In this document: one piece after another, positions 48,023 through 59,041 of the stretch
Position numbering within the stretch: position 1 is the stretch's first letter
Layout of the letters: every line of letters begins with the position of its first letter
Assembly: GCA_001574975.1 (NCBI GenBank)
Contig: KQ965737.1
Span: 350,288-414,287, forward strand
Direction of reading: 5' to 3'
Length of the DNA: 64,000 nucleotides
Source: Gonapodya prolifera JEL478
Lineage: Eukaryota; Monoblepharomycota; Monoblepharidomycetes; Monoblepharidales; Gonapodyaceae
Program-made: the position numbers and the translations under genes
Notes under the pieces: generated by a model
Seen by the model: the letters and a program-made list of their open reading frames with translations, nothing else
The model's database searches: none
What the model was told of the DNA's origin: nothing

Positions 48023-50008
48023 ATGACAGCGACTTCACAAAACGCGCACACGCCACCACAACTACCGAGCCTCTCGGATTATCAGACTGTGACTCCGGAA
48101 CTGGAGGACTCCTTGAAGAAGAGAGTCGCATCCTTCATGAATATTCAACCTCATCGATTTCCCGGCGCACAGCCAGTCTCTTTTCAGAGGTCTCATATTG
48201 AAACATTGATGGCGGAGCACTTTTTTGTCTCGGAGAAAGCTGACGGTTCGATTCACATACCATAATCGATCATCGGCTTTAGTATTTAATCCTTGATGCG
48301 CAGGCATTCGCTGTCTGCTATATACTGAGAAGACAGCACATGGTTATCACAGCTTTCTGGTATTTGTTTCTCATCCGCTGTCGAGTCCTGGCGAATCGTT
48401 TCCCAAATGCGAAATCCAACTAGATTGACCGAAAGAACAAGTACTATTTCGTTCCCAACCTCATGTTTCCACGCCCTTCCGGTACAAATTCAGAACCATT
48501 CTATGATTGCACTCTACTCGGTGGGTGCGTGGAGTCTGTCATGACAAATTCTGTGCCATCATTTTAACAATGTGCAGATGGGGAGCTCATTCTCGACATC
48601 TATGAGAATGGCCACCGCAAAGTTCGCTTTCTTCTCTTTGATCTTGTAGTGCTGGATGGTGACAATGTCACTCAGCGTCCTTATGACATTCGCTTGGGTG
48701 TGGGTTTTGACACAGGTTTGTTCTACACAACCGATGTTCTGATCTACTCCGCCTTTCTCTAGAAACTAAGGGACCTCGTATTGAAGCCCTACATCAAGTA
48801 CATGAGTTTTCTTGACAATACGCCTGATGGGAAAAAACGAAAACCCACTTTCAGGTGAGAACAGTTCGCTTCTTCTTTTCTTTCCCGTCTGACGAAATAA
48901 TATTTTGAAGCGTCGAGCTCAAACCTCTCCAGCTTGCATACCACACCGCAAAGGTGTTTGAAGACATGCTGAATGTTCACCATGGGACTGACGGCGTAAT
49001 ATTTACATCTAAATCGTCGGCCTACGCGATTGGCACATGCCAGACCATGTGAGCACTTCTCCGTTTTAAGAGCATATTTTGAAATTAAAGGAGCTTGTTC
49101 CCCGTCAGGATTAAATGGAAACCAGCAGAAGAAAATACCGTTGACTTTCGCATTGAGATCATCCACAACAGCAACGGCCCACAATATTTGCTTCAAACGC
49201 TACAATCAAGCGACGGAAAAGGCCCGAAATACCAGTTGCACGGGTCGCTGACATTGGAACCGGAAATGGCAAAGTCTGGTCGTCCGAGGTCCCCAATACA
49301 TTCGCAATCTCACACTATTCTTCTCGTTTGATTAGGAGCTGGCTCGAAAATCCTCCCAAGGGGCGAATAGCAGAATGTCGCTATGATCCAAGCTGGCCGG
49401 GGACATGGCGTTTCATGCGATGGAGGGACGACAAAAGTGAACCGAATTACATCAAAACCTTCGAATCGGTAATGGAGAGTATAAGGCACGCTGTCAGCAA
49501 AGATGAGGTAAGATCCTTATGTGTGGTTAAAAAGAGAATCTTATTTTTCATCGCGAAGTAGTTGCTTGCGGCAATGGATCGAATTCGAGAAAATTGGCGA
49601 CGAAGGGACCCGGCCCACCAACGACCCTCTCCGCCATCTGGTCATCCCACGTCGCCGAGTGGTGCATCACCAAATTATCAAAATCGTCATCTACAAAGCG
49701 CAAATGCAAAGCAATATCGAAATGACCCAGCCACTCAAGGGAATTCTCATCACGATATGCGAGCGCAGCAGGTTCCAGTGAAAGCGCCGAGAGTACATGG
49801 CGAACCTGACTGGGTTTCACGAGCCTCTCATTTGACGATGGAGTCCTTTGAGAATGGTCCTAATGCACAGTCAAGCTCATCATCAGATCGTCTGGGAAAT
49901 GTATTGTCATCAACTTTACCGTCAGATCCCAAGATATCACTCAAGAGACCCCGGGAGGACCTCGCCGAAACAGAGGGTGGCGGAAGTGAGACTAAGAGGT
50001 CGCGATAA
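48023..50008 (+). CDS. CEG1: mRNA guanylyltransferase (capping enzyme, Ceg1 type)
   Basis: GTP:mRNA guanylyltransferase that adds GMP to the 5' diphosphate end of nascent Pol II transcripts. ATG 48023. The first exon ends in FFVSEKADG, the nucleotidyl-lysine motif I (KxDG), split by an intron that resumes with IRCLLYTE (about 48304). Then KNKYYFVPNLMFPR, DGELILDIYENG (motif III, near 48577), RFLLFDLVVLDGDNVTQRPY, DGVIFTSKSSAY (motif IV, near 48990), IKWKPAEENTVDF (motif V) and AECRYDPSWPGTWRFMRWR (motif VI, near 49372). The C-terminal tail is disordered and ends in basic KRPRED and ETKRSR clusters. There is no N-terminal triphosphatase domain, as expected for fungi, where that activity is a separate protein. 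It converges on PRP39, with 96 bp between stops. Confidence 0.94.
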
Positions 50009-50104
50009 CCATATGGACCGGTTTCCAACAACATGCGATATCCTACATAATCCACGCATATTCCAATTTGTGACTGTATTATACACGAATGAGCCTAATT
50101 TCAC

Positions 50105-53100
50105 CTATTGTGGCCAGTAGCCTTGATATCCCCAGCCTCCCGCTGCTGGAGCACTTCCTGCCTGAGACCATCCCCCTGCTTGAACAGGAGCCTGCTGAGA
50201 CGCTTGGTAAGGACTTCCTGAGGGGGAAGGGCTCGTGCGGGCCTTCTTTGTTGGGTTTGCGGGGTCATCATCCAAACCCCTCTTCCGTGACCCTTCCACA
50301 CCAGTGACTGCTGGGAACTCCTTGTTCAGAGCGCTAAGGAGATTAAGATAACCAGCGGGATCATTGCCACGCTCATTGACATAGTCCAGGTAACGCAAAG
50401 CAAAGTCCCGCCGCTCATCAGGCGACAGATTTGAGGATGACCGCAGTGTTTCAAATGCCGTTTTGACATGATTTGGAGCATCCGAACCTGTGATGGCATG
50501 ATTAGAAATGGCGCGCGACAGAGAAGAGAAACATATGAGACTGTACCTCGATCGTTCATTTCGAAATTGAACCAGTTGAGCCAAAAGAATTTGTGCTGCC
50601 CGAACTTGGTAACATTGTCCACAAAAATGCGGCGTCCTTCAGAGGTTTTATCGAAGCCCTGCAATCAGGTGTGATCGACAAACTGCGAGAAGCTAATGGA
50701 TGCAAAAATTGGTCTCACATGAAGTAGCAGGAACGCCTTTTGGACAAGGAGAAACATTTGTCCCTTAATGTCCACAGACGCCGAAGACTCTCCGTCGTGC
50801 TCGTCTGCAGCATCGCCATTCGCTTTAGGTGTTGTCCTAGCAAGGGCGTCGTCCAATACTTTAACGGCGGCATCGAAATCTCCTTGTCGTCGTTCAAAGT
50901 GCGCCAGTTGAGCGACAGGCTCTACAGCAGCGGGAACGACTTCGACAAGAGATTGGTAGGTTTGTCGGGCTTCAGCAGTTTGACCCTGGGACTCTTGGAA
51001 GGTGCCATACAGGAGGCGGATCTGTATGCGACTAAGACGGACAAAACGATGGAAATTGGAAGTGAGGTTGAACGCAAACCACATCAACTCACGTGGGATG
51101 TACATGGATGTGAACGGCACGATACAATGCGTTTGCCGCCCGAGCAGAGTCTCCAACGCTGATAAGATACTTGACGTACCGGATCCAGAACTCCTCATAC
51201 ATCGCCTGAAGCGTATGTTGGAAAAGTTCATATCATCTGTATCCCCCAAACAACCATTGTGAACGCAAATACTCACACACGCCACCAAGCACCTTTCGTA
51301 AAGAGCGTATACCCTTGCAGCATCTCCCTCAACCTCTTCGAAGTCCAGATACTTTCGCCAGTTGTTTAATTGAACATCGTCAAGGGGTTTTACGTGGAAG
51401 TAAGGTCGCCGTATCTCCCCTTCGTACACCCATCGTTTCATGACCTCCGCTTGGGTATGAACGTAGATTTCAGATTTAAGCGCGTGAATTCGTTGCCGCA
51501 ACTCGAGGTCGAATTCCGCCGCAGTTCTGTCTCGTGGTTGCTCTCCTTCCTTCAGTGCAACAGGAACGGAGCGGATTTCGCCTTCGAGACGGTGGTATTC
51601 GTCAGAAGTCAATATTTCCGAAACAGGTCGTGTCACTGAAAGCTGTGAATATCTGTGGCGAAGTGTGAAACGATTGGGCATGGCGTTTGGAGAACAAAGC
51701 GAACAACTCACTTCTCAAAAAATCTGGCGTACTGGTGAAGAGGAATTCTTATAACCCGCTCCAATATGGCGAGTACTCGTGCCTGTTCGCCGCGGAATTC
51801 TTCGAACTCGACGTATTTGTCCCAGAACGGATGCGAAAGGAAATCGAGGCCCACAGCCGCCGCGCCACGTTCAAACAGTCTACAAAACAGGAGAAACACG
51901 GTGTTCAGTTATCCATTCGGCAATTACAGATCACAGAGAACGGTGAAAGGAATTTAAAAAAAAACCTCCGGATGATTTCCTTTAGAAACCCTCATAACTG
52001 AACAGGCAAGCAAAAAAGCACTCCAAAGTCACGTAAGAAAGCTGAGATAAATAAGTTTGCAGTGTGGGCGATGTACCTTATAACATTAACGGCATCTGGA
52101 CAACTCGAAGTCCTTTCTCCGATGCTTCAGCAGCAACTCAAAGGCCCTCATGTATGTGCTACAAAGAGTGCATGATTGCGGGGACTCGACAAAAGGCGAC
52201 AACGACGTTGACGAAAAAAGCAAAAGAAAAGATCCCTCTAAATCTCGAAAGATCTTCACTTCAAGTATCCCGCAGTCGTAAATCCTCGAAAGTTCCAGTT
52301 CCGTATTCTCTAAGGTGTTCCTCAATTCGCCAATCGGCTCTTTTACAACAATTGTTTTCCTTCCAAAAATATTCAGAAAACTCTTTTCCAGCTTCTTAAC
52401 CATCTTCCAACACCCAAACCCATAAAAAGGAAGAGGAAAAGCATTGTAAAATGCAAACTTGCTACTTACGCTCTGATCGCCTCGTCGTCCTTACTGTGCT
52501 CAATTTTGAATGTAACGTAGTGCGTCCAAAGATCGATGCTGTTGTGAATGGACTGAACTCCGCGGTCATATATCTGATATTTCAATGAAATTAAGACCAA
52601 ATGGATGATAACAGTCACCTTTATGAATCACACACCTGCTCTGCAGCTTGTGGTCCTTCGACCGCCATTTCCAGGTCAGCGTACTTCTTCCAGTAGCCAA
52701 AACACAGAGGAAACTTCGCCAGAAAGTGGTCGTACACAGACTGGGCTCGTTGCAGCACCTCTGGTGGTGTTTGGGGGGACAGTCCGCCTTCCGTTGAATC
52801 CACGAGCCTTATCAGCGACTCCCAAGAGGCGAAATCCGATTGGTTTTTGGTTACTGTCTCCCATAGTGTCTCCCTTGTCACCAAATTATTCCCAGCATTG
52901 ATGGGGAAGTTGGAAGAAAACCGTATGCAGCGTCAGCGACCACTCACGAAAGCCTGAAAGATTACAGACGCATATAATTTATGAACACACCATTCTGACT
53001 TTGCATCTTCCCCGTTGGGTCTCTCCTCGACTTGAAGCAACGAGGAAAATGGTTGCTTAGCGAAATGCTTTGACTGAACCACACTGAGTCCGCCTAAGAG

Positions 53101-53136
53101 CATACCTGGACGGGAATCTGTCGACTGCTCTTCCAT
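50105..53136 (-). CDS. PRP39: Prp39-like U1 snRNP HAT-repeat protein
   Basis: Half-a-TPR (HAT) repeat scaffold of the U1 snRNP needed for 5' splice-site recognition. The N-terminal repeats include KNQSDFASWESLIRLVDS and FLAKFPLCFGYWKKYADLEM (52860-52640), the strongest Prp39 signature. Central repeats include WDKYVEFEEFRGEQARVLAI (51820-51750) and IRRPYFHVKPLDDVQLNNWR followed by KYLDFEEVEGDAARVYALYE (51420-51300). The last repeats lie at 51000-50340. The tail is Gly/Gln/Trp-rich (GGWGYQGYWPQ), stop TAG 50105-50107. Around ten short introns. The 5' end is uncertain: ATG 53136 opens a frame that reaches the first HAT repeat only across one or two poorly resolved introns near 52890-53000; a start closer to 52880 is possible. 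Confidence 0.85.
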
Positions 53137-53252
53137 TAGTCTCCAGAACACACGGTAGGAAAGATTGAAGCCGGTTTCTTTCACAACCAGACTTTGGTCC
53201 GTTCAACCAGGCATGAACCCAACCAACCAGAATGCCTGTGGAACCAACAACG

Positions 53253-55208
53253 TTACTTTTCAATTTTCTTTAAGAGCCATATTTTTTCTTCTACTCTAAC
53301 TTTCAATGGCCATGCCTTTTCGATGAGGTGACTCATGAATCCTCTTATATCAACCCCAGGACTGGTGATTGTTTGCATCAGATCCTTCCACCACTTCATC
53401 TTCGCAACCACCACGTCCAAGCCAGTATATCCTGACACCACGTCAACCGCTTTCCACTTTCCAGTCCACAATAAAATCCGTGGGTCCTCCGTAAGCACGT
53501 GAGAGTATGCTTCAAAGTCCTTTGCATCTTTGTGTGTCTCATTTTTGGAGTAGCGCCAATGCCCTTTCATCTTAATTGCACTCTCGCTTTTCACTTCAGT
53601 TGTGCCATTTTCATTTTGCTTCGTATCGAGAACATCATCTCTTGCTGGGAGGGATTCAGACCAGAGCTCCCCAAAGCGGGTAGCACCTGTCATGCAGGTG
53701 AGTACATCCATGTGGACATATAGATGAGGCAGACGCGATTGAGGGACACCAAAAATGCGGTGAAATCTGGCCAGAGCGTATCCTCCGGGATAGTTCAAAG
53801 AAGACACATATATGGAGAATACCGTGAATACTGCAGAGATAGTGAGCCCGAAAAGAGCAGCGACGAAAGTCCATGCATAACGTTTTCGATTCCGGTTTGA
53901 TGGCCCAGTCGGTGCTGTGCGGCTAGGATGTGATTCATGGCGCAGTACTCTTAGAGACAACCCGGCTTGTTCATGAATGTGTTCGAGCCCCATTGCCCCG
54001 GTAAGGTTGAGAACTGGGACCACATATTGCACAAAGCGCCACTCTTTGTGTCCAATGACGGAATAAATTGTGACAAAGAGAGCCGCAGGCAAAAGGTAGA
54101 GGCGACTTGGGGGTATTCGGTAAGCCGCATACGCTGCCAGAGGAAGTGCGAGAGTGGCTATGCGCGGGACCAGGACACCGTAGTACCACCACGGGTGGAT
54201 GCCCCATTCTGCGTTTTTGCCTTCCACCGCATTGAAAACAAAAGATGCGGCTTCTGGCCAAAGCCAGCGTCTCCAAAAGAATGAGTCTATTGTGACAGTT
54301 GCAAGGATTGAAATGGTGCTGGCGGTCACTCCGGCACGGAGTGTAGGGAAGAACGTTGCTCTTCGGGTGAGAACCAGTTCCATCACAATGATCGGTGCAG
54401 CAAGGGCCGCGATTTCCGCTCGAAAGACAATCGCAGCGAGGGCAAGGTACGACACCACGGAGCTGAAAATGGGCTCCGAATATGTCGCGATCCCGGAAAT
54501 CGTTTTTGGATCAGAGGTCGGGACAGGACCAGTTCCCTTTGACGCCTTCGAAAGCTCTCTAGTCCCCGCTACACCATCGGATTCCCGTGCCCATGTTACG
54601 GCGGTGTGTGGTTGGGGAAGCGCAACCCAGCGTGCTAATGCTAGGTTCCACAGACCCATTGCAAATGTGTTCGGTATTGTCCGAGATCCCCAAAACAATA
54701 GATGAAACTGCGTTGCGCACAAAAGCGCAAACCATCGCCCCACCAGCACGCCGTAGCGCGCCTGTGTTGCCAACCTCACCGATCGAAGAGATACCACCGT
54801 GAAGGTCCCAAGAAGAGCCCGCACGATGTACTGCAGGACAATTTTTGGCAAGCCGAGAAGGGAAATGCAAATGATCTTGAGTGGCCACGCTGCGGCAGCC
54901 AACGCGACCGCCCCAATGAATGTTCGGGGAACAGCACCTGGGAACTCCAGGTGATCGAAATGGGAGAGGCCACTTGGGGCAGCGCCATGGATAAGCAAGT
55001 CGTGAATCGCCTGGATGTTGAAGGATTCCTCGACCTTCGTGTAGGGGCAAAAGAAAATGTAGAGAAGGGAGAGGGCTAAGAGGGTTGCATCAATAGCATG
55101 CGAGAGAGGATCATGAAGTTGCTTAGGTGGAGGATGCGGGAGGGTCGATGCATGAATGCTGTGTGATGAACCTTCGCGAGCTCTGGAATGTGTTTTCCGG
55201 ATAGGCAT
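53253..55208 (-). CDS. ALG12: ALG12 alpha-1,6-mannosyltransferase (GT22)
   Basis: ER lumenal dolichyl-phosphate-mannose mannosyltransferase that adds the eighth mannose to the lipid-linked N-glycan precursor. It is a single uninterrupted frame, which is notable in this intron-rich window. Family blocks: CPYTKVEESFNIQAIHDLL (first lumenal loop, near 55030), SHFDHLEFPGAVPRTFIGA, FWGSRTIPNTFAMGLWNLAL (near 54660), FVFNAVEGKNAEWGIHPWWY (near 54230) and IGHKEWRFVQYVVPVLNLTG (near 54040). About ten hydrophobic helices. ATG 55208 was chosen because the longer frame begins with TTG. An inserted hydrophilic loop near 54480-54590 (SDGVAGTRELSKASKGTGPV) is not usual for the family and carries the GTGPVPTS octapeptide. 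The stop at 53253 is 117 bp from the PRP39 start, same strand. Confidence 0.93.
   Translation of the reverse strand: MPIRKTHSRAREGSSHSIHASTLPHPPPKQLHDPLSHAIDATLLALSLLYIFFCPYTKVEESFNIQAIHDLLIHGAAPSGLSHFDHLEFPGAVPRTFIGAVALAAAAWPLKIICISLLGLPKIVLQYIVRALLGTFTVVSLRSVRLATQARYGVLVGRWFALLCATQFHLLFWGSRTIPNTFAMGLWNLALARWVALPQPHTAVTWARESDGVAGTRELSKASKGTGPVPTSDPKTISGIATYSEPIFSSVVSYLALAAIVFRAEIAALAAPIIVMELVLTRRATFFPTLRAGVTASTISILATVTIDSFFWRRWLWPEAASFVFNAVEGKNAEWGIHPWWYYGVLVPRIATLALPLAAYAAYRIPPSRLYLLPAALFVTIYSVIGHKEWRFVQYVVPVLNLTGAMGLEHIHEQAGLSLRVLRHESHPSRTAPTGPSNRNRKRYAWTFVAALFGLTISAVFTVFSIYVSSLNYPGGYALARFHRIFGVPQSRLPHLYVHMDVLTCMTGATRFGELWSESLPARDDVLDTKQNENGTTEVKSESAIKMKGHWRYSKNETHKDAKDFEAYSHVLTEDPRILLWTGKWKAVDVVSGYTGLDVVVAKMKWWKDLMQTITSPGVDIRGFMSHLIEKAWPLKVRVEEKIWLLKKIEK
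54513..54537. repeat. 24-bp near-palindromic element, copy 2 (GTGPVPTS-coding)
   Basis: Second copy of the element at 4393-4417, here inside an ALG12-specific loop insertion. The minus strand reads GTGPVPTS and the plus strand EVGTGPVP. All differences from copy 1 fall at synonymous third positions of the coding (minus) frame. Confidence 0.6.
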
Positions 55209-55346
55209 TGTGTCAGTCGCCACGCGACCATTCAACCATTCTTCTTTCAGTATGAACAGTCAGAGTGACCAGCACATTTCAACAAATACAGTGAAAAAAA
55301 AATGCAAAGTATGTAACAATAACTCCATTCGCCAGCATAGTATCGC

Positions 55347-56864
55347 TCATTCCTCCATATCCACTCCGCTCTCATCCTCAATAACCCCCTCACCCCCGCG
55401 AACAGCAACTCCACTGTTCTCCCCACGGGTCACGTTCGAGCGCCTGACCACATCTACAGAGCCATGTCGGCCGGACTCATCGGTGGAGCTTGGGGGGTCC
55501 TCTGGAGGTGGCGGTGCGACAAGGTCGACACCTCCAACCGCGGCAACGTTCCTCCGCTTCACAACTTTGCCTTCATCCCGCCCCGACAGCAAACCGACAG
55601 TGGCTGAACCTCCGACGCTGGTGACAAGATTGGGAACCGCCGCGCCACCACGTCGCTGCACGTTTGGACTGCCATGACTGCGCTCCGCGGCCGTCCTCTT
55701 CGGCGCGCCGTTCCAGAAGCCCCCTAAGGAGCCCACTCCATCGAAGCCTCCCGCACCGGCAGCCGCGGCCATATCGCGTCGGATCTCAGCAAGGTTGTAT
55801 TGTGTCAGTGCTTGATCGAACTGAGACGTGAGGGTGACGAGTTCGTCGGGCGGTGGGAGATGCACGGGTGGTTCTCGGAGTGGAAGTAGTCGGGAAAACA
55901 GCGGCGGGTTGAATCGGTAATTCTCTGAGGACAAACCGTGTATAAGTTAGTACTATGTAGGCAGCAAGATCGTACACTTACGCTTGCTGACATCGTATAC
56001 ACCCCATACAATACTCTTCACCATCCTTTCATCGACACCCACGATTCGGGCGAGTCCGCTGTCTCCGAACCCCGGTGCAACCAGGGGACCCTGTCCGTTA
56101 GAACGCTCCCACATGTGCAACGCGACAAACAGCTTCTCCTCCGTCGCTGGAGACGCCAGGACTATTCGTTGGAACTGTGTGAGAATCAGATCGCGGAGGC
56201 CAGGCGGGTGCGACAGACGGACGTGCGTTCGGTCCTGGTGGTACGTGCACGGTGAACTGGTCAGGTAATGGACAATGTGCGCCAAACCGAGATACTGTCC
56301 CCAAAATCATATGCCCACTGTGTTTTCAAATGAGCTTACCAGATAAGCGAACACATGTATCGCAGACTCAGTAGCTTTGGTAGCATCCGTCAGCGCCCTC
56401 CCGAATCTTGTGAGCCATTTCCCCGCAACTTCCCCGATTCCACCTTCTCCAAGCCCGCCCGAGTTCACGCCGTTTTCCTCAAACGCCGCATTGATGTCTC
56501 GCTCGGTTTGCGCGAACGCGATCTCGGCGAACGAAAGCAGGCGGTCCAGGAGATCGTGCCTGTTCCCACGCAGACATATAGTGTAGACGGATCTGAGAGA
56601 GTAGGACAGCTCATCGTACGTGATACGAGTCACGGGCAAGCGCTCCGGCTGGCAGCACAGTGTGTTTTATCGCGAGGGATAAGCGGGCGGCTTCCGCAGC
56701 ACCACATCGCGCCAGCCATCGCTGATGACTTGGTCTCACCTGTACAATTCCTCGTGCGAAAACACGGACATCCGAGCTCGGTCGAGCCCCTGCGGGCAAA
56801 AGATAACGTCGAGAAATTTGGCTAGCGGAGGCCACAAGGACTCGAGTGCCGTTGGTTCAGCCAT
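55347..56864 (-). CDS. CACUL1-like protein with cullin N-terminal-type fold
   Basis: Multi-exon protein resembling animal CACUL1, a short cullin-repeat protein without the RING-binding end. ATG 56864 begins MAEPTALESLWPPLAKFLDV, then SHEELYR joins across an intron (donor near 56735, acceptor near 56600) to SVYTICLRGNRHDLLDRLLS. This matches the YEQIYSCVYKCVCQ block and spacing of CACUL1. Next come WLTRFGRALTDATKATESAI and further helices (LILTQFQRIVLASPATEEKL, 56190-56130; ARIVGVDERMVKSIVWGVYD), then across an intron DELVTLTSQFDQALTQYNLA, comparable to the family's last helix. The tail (55730-55347) is disordered and acidic. In animals CACUL1 binds CDK2 and has been linked to cell-cycle control; no fungal role is known to me. 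A degenerate cullin is the alternative. Confidence 0.45.
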
Positions 56865-57063
56865 GGAAGGAACGGGATACGGTAAGTTTGGCACAAGAGC
56901 GGGCGAGTGAAGCATTCGTCGGAGCTCTTGATGCGTAGATAGATGCGATCTTGTGTTGTCCCGCTGGTTTCCGTGGTCACGACCACGTAGAGTGTGCATT
57001 TGAGCTTTGGGACTGTCAAGGTACAGAAGTCACAGAATGATTTGAGCAATCAATTCTCCTCCC

Positions 57064-57671
57064 TTATTTCTTGTGCATTGTCTTTGCATAATTTATCCAT
57101 TCAGTCCACTCCCACGCCGCGGCCGGGTCGGCGGCTTCAAGGTAAAGGCGATCTTTGCCCGCTCCCCACTCAACGCAGAACGAGCAAGCCTCCTTGGTGT
57201 TTTTTACTTTCCATTCGTGTCTCGTTTCGGTATCCGCGAAATAAACCTGAATGCATTCAAAGGCGGGGAACTGCGTTAAAGACAACATCGAGAGCAACTT
57301 TCGGGCACCTTAGTGATGTCCGCGACTTTGATGGAAAGCTTGGGGTCTTGAGGGGGGCTGGAAGCGTCAACCTGCAGTGGAATGTGTTGTTCATGGACCC
57401 AATTTACCATTCCAACCATAAACCAAAGTCCCACCGGATCATCGTAATACACCAGCGTCCCTGCCACCTGGTCCAGTATGAAATAGCGATCGTGCCAGAT
57501 GTGGTCCTTTTCAGGGTTGAACTTGGCAAGTTTGCCCGACTGAGACTTCTGACCTCCATGAATTAGTGGTGAAGGCATTAAGGAATTGTGTGAAGAAGAG
57601 CTTTGCTTCAGGGCATCCTGCAAACTGGTGGGCTTGGAGACGTTCGTGTCGGACGTGGGGACGCCGGCCAT
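57064..57671 (-). CDS. Small PH domain protein
   Basis: A roughly 170-residue protein made almost entirely of one pleckstrin-homology domain, a phosphoinositide or protein-binding module at membranes. Exon 1 (from ATG 57671) has a short Ser-rich leader and SGKLAKFNPEKDHIWHDRYF followed by ILDQ and TLVYYDD, the first PH strands with the usual WxxRYFxL pattern. Across a short intron near 57275-57300 it continues FECIQVYFADTETRHEWKVK, SFCVEWGAGKDRLYLEAAD and the terminal helix AAAWEWTEWINYAKTMH, which carries the invariant Trp. Basic residues in the first loop (K, K, R) would allow lipid binding. The frame stays open upstream to 57866, so a longer N-terminus is possible. No other domain is present. 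Confidence 0.75.
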
Positions 57672-59041
57672 GCTAATGAATTGAAATGCAGTGGATGTTG
57701 AGTTGCTGCGGTCGCATGCCCCGCTGGTTGTCAGAGTGGAATGGCAGCGCTTTCCCGGCCTTCGATGCTTTTTTCTTTGTTGTGAGGACGTATTTGTGGA
57801 AGTTGACGCCAGTGCAAACAAAAAATCTGGCACACCGACCGAGGAGCGCGCTCGGGCTTGCACCATCTACAGCACAGCGCCGCACGCGCAGGGGGGTACG
57901 GAGGAGGGGTAGACGAAAAAGAGTCAAAGGCCGGACCCAATCCATCCCTTCCCTTGGATCGCTGTTCCGAGCGCCCTCAATGCCGCTCATCGCCCAAAAC
58001 ATGAGTGCCTCCCACCAACTTTGGGCGACCCTTAGCACGAACGCCGAGTCTCTTATTCTACTTTAAAGCACGATTCACTCGCTGTACTTCGATTCTGAAT
58101 ATTGATTTTGCTGTTGTGGTCGAAAAGCAAGTCTGTTGGACAGTTTCAACGTCCGAGACAGTGCAAGGAAGAAGTTTCGACTCAAAAATACTTGTGTCTG
58201 GATCGTTTGTCTTTCCTGTGATCATAAAGCGATGGAAGTTGCGGCGCCCCAGCACAGTCTTCGCGTAGAATGGAAGATTTAGTATTGCTTTTGTGTAATC
58301 TCTCTCGTTCTAAATGAGCTCATGCATATCTGAGGCATACCAGGTTTGTTTATGTGGTGGTGTGAACGGAAACACTCCATCGGTCGCGCACAAACTTACA
58401 AGTATGGTCAGTCCATATGATGGCAGCGCGACAGCAAATACCGCTTTAGTTTCACCAACGCTCGCTCGCTATTTTGGTGCGTCAGTCGACGTCTGGAAGC
58501 CATTGACAAGGTTTAGCGCCAGTCTGATTCTTCAGCGAATTCTACATTATAAACTTGATAAAGGCGGCGACGTTGCTCACTGCCATCATATTCCGCCTCC
58601 AAGGGATGTAGTAGGGCCGTTCTGAAGTAAACTTCCTAACTTTCTTACCCCGGAATCTCGTCCTTACATCTCGTAGAAAAATTGTCGAAGCACAACCCCC
58701 GACAGGCGCCATACTCTGATGTTTTGCTCGTTTTATTCGTATTAAATTACTTCATTGTGGAGTCGCTTGTAAATTCAAAGAAAAGTCGGAACAAAGTTCG
58801 GCTAATCAGAAGTGTCAAAACCGTTCTGACGGTTCTGATTGGGCCGCATCCACCGAAGTGTTGACGGTTCCTGATTGGCTGGAGCCATTCCCCCGGCTAT
58901 GTTCCCAGGCCCGCGCGCTCCCATTCCAGCTACTGCAGTCACAAAATATACACTGACAATGATTACAACTCGGAGATAACTAAGTGCTGCTTGAAATACC
59001 ATGACCCATATTCCTCGGACCTCTGAGTTCTGAGCCAGCCC
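57672..59041. other. Gene-poor stretch, no supported gene
   Basis: 1.37 kb with only short overlapping frames. One minus-strand frame at 58802-59002 begins with a hydrophobic helix (LRVVIIVSVYFVTAVAG) and might be a stray exon, but I could not splice it to the secreted-protein gene in frame. A plus frame at 58314-58625 has no recognisable features. The interval contains the short direct repeat at 58827-58878. Confidence 0.4.
58827..58878. repeat. Imperfect 16-17 bp direct repeat with CCAAT cores
   Basis: TGACGGTTCTGATTGG at 58827-58842 and TGACGGTTCCTGATTGG at 58862-58878 differ by one inserted C. Each contains ATTGG, a CCAAT box on the minus strand. They may be paired factor-binding sites, but no gene start lies nearby. 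Confidence 0.5.

Noticed and set aside
54199-54705. 168-codon plus-strand frame antisense to ALG12
   Set aside because: ALG12 is intact and conserved across the whole stretch; the antisense frame is incidental, though it does show the GTGPVP palindrome from the other side.
55209-55235. Longer ALG12 start at 55235
   Set aside because: The codon there is TTG; the first in-frame ATG is 55208.
58314-58625. 103-codon plus-strand frame as a gene
   Set aside because: No recognisable domain, signal or splice context in a gene-poor region.
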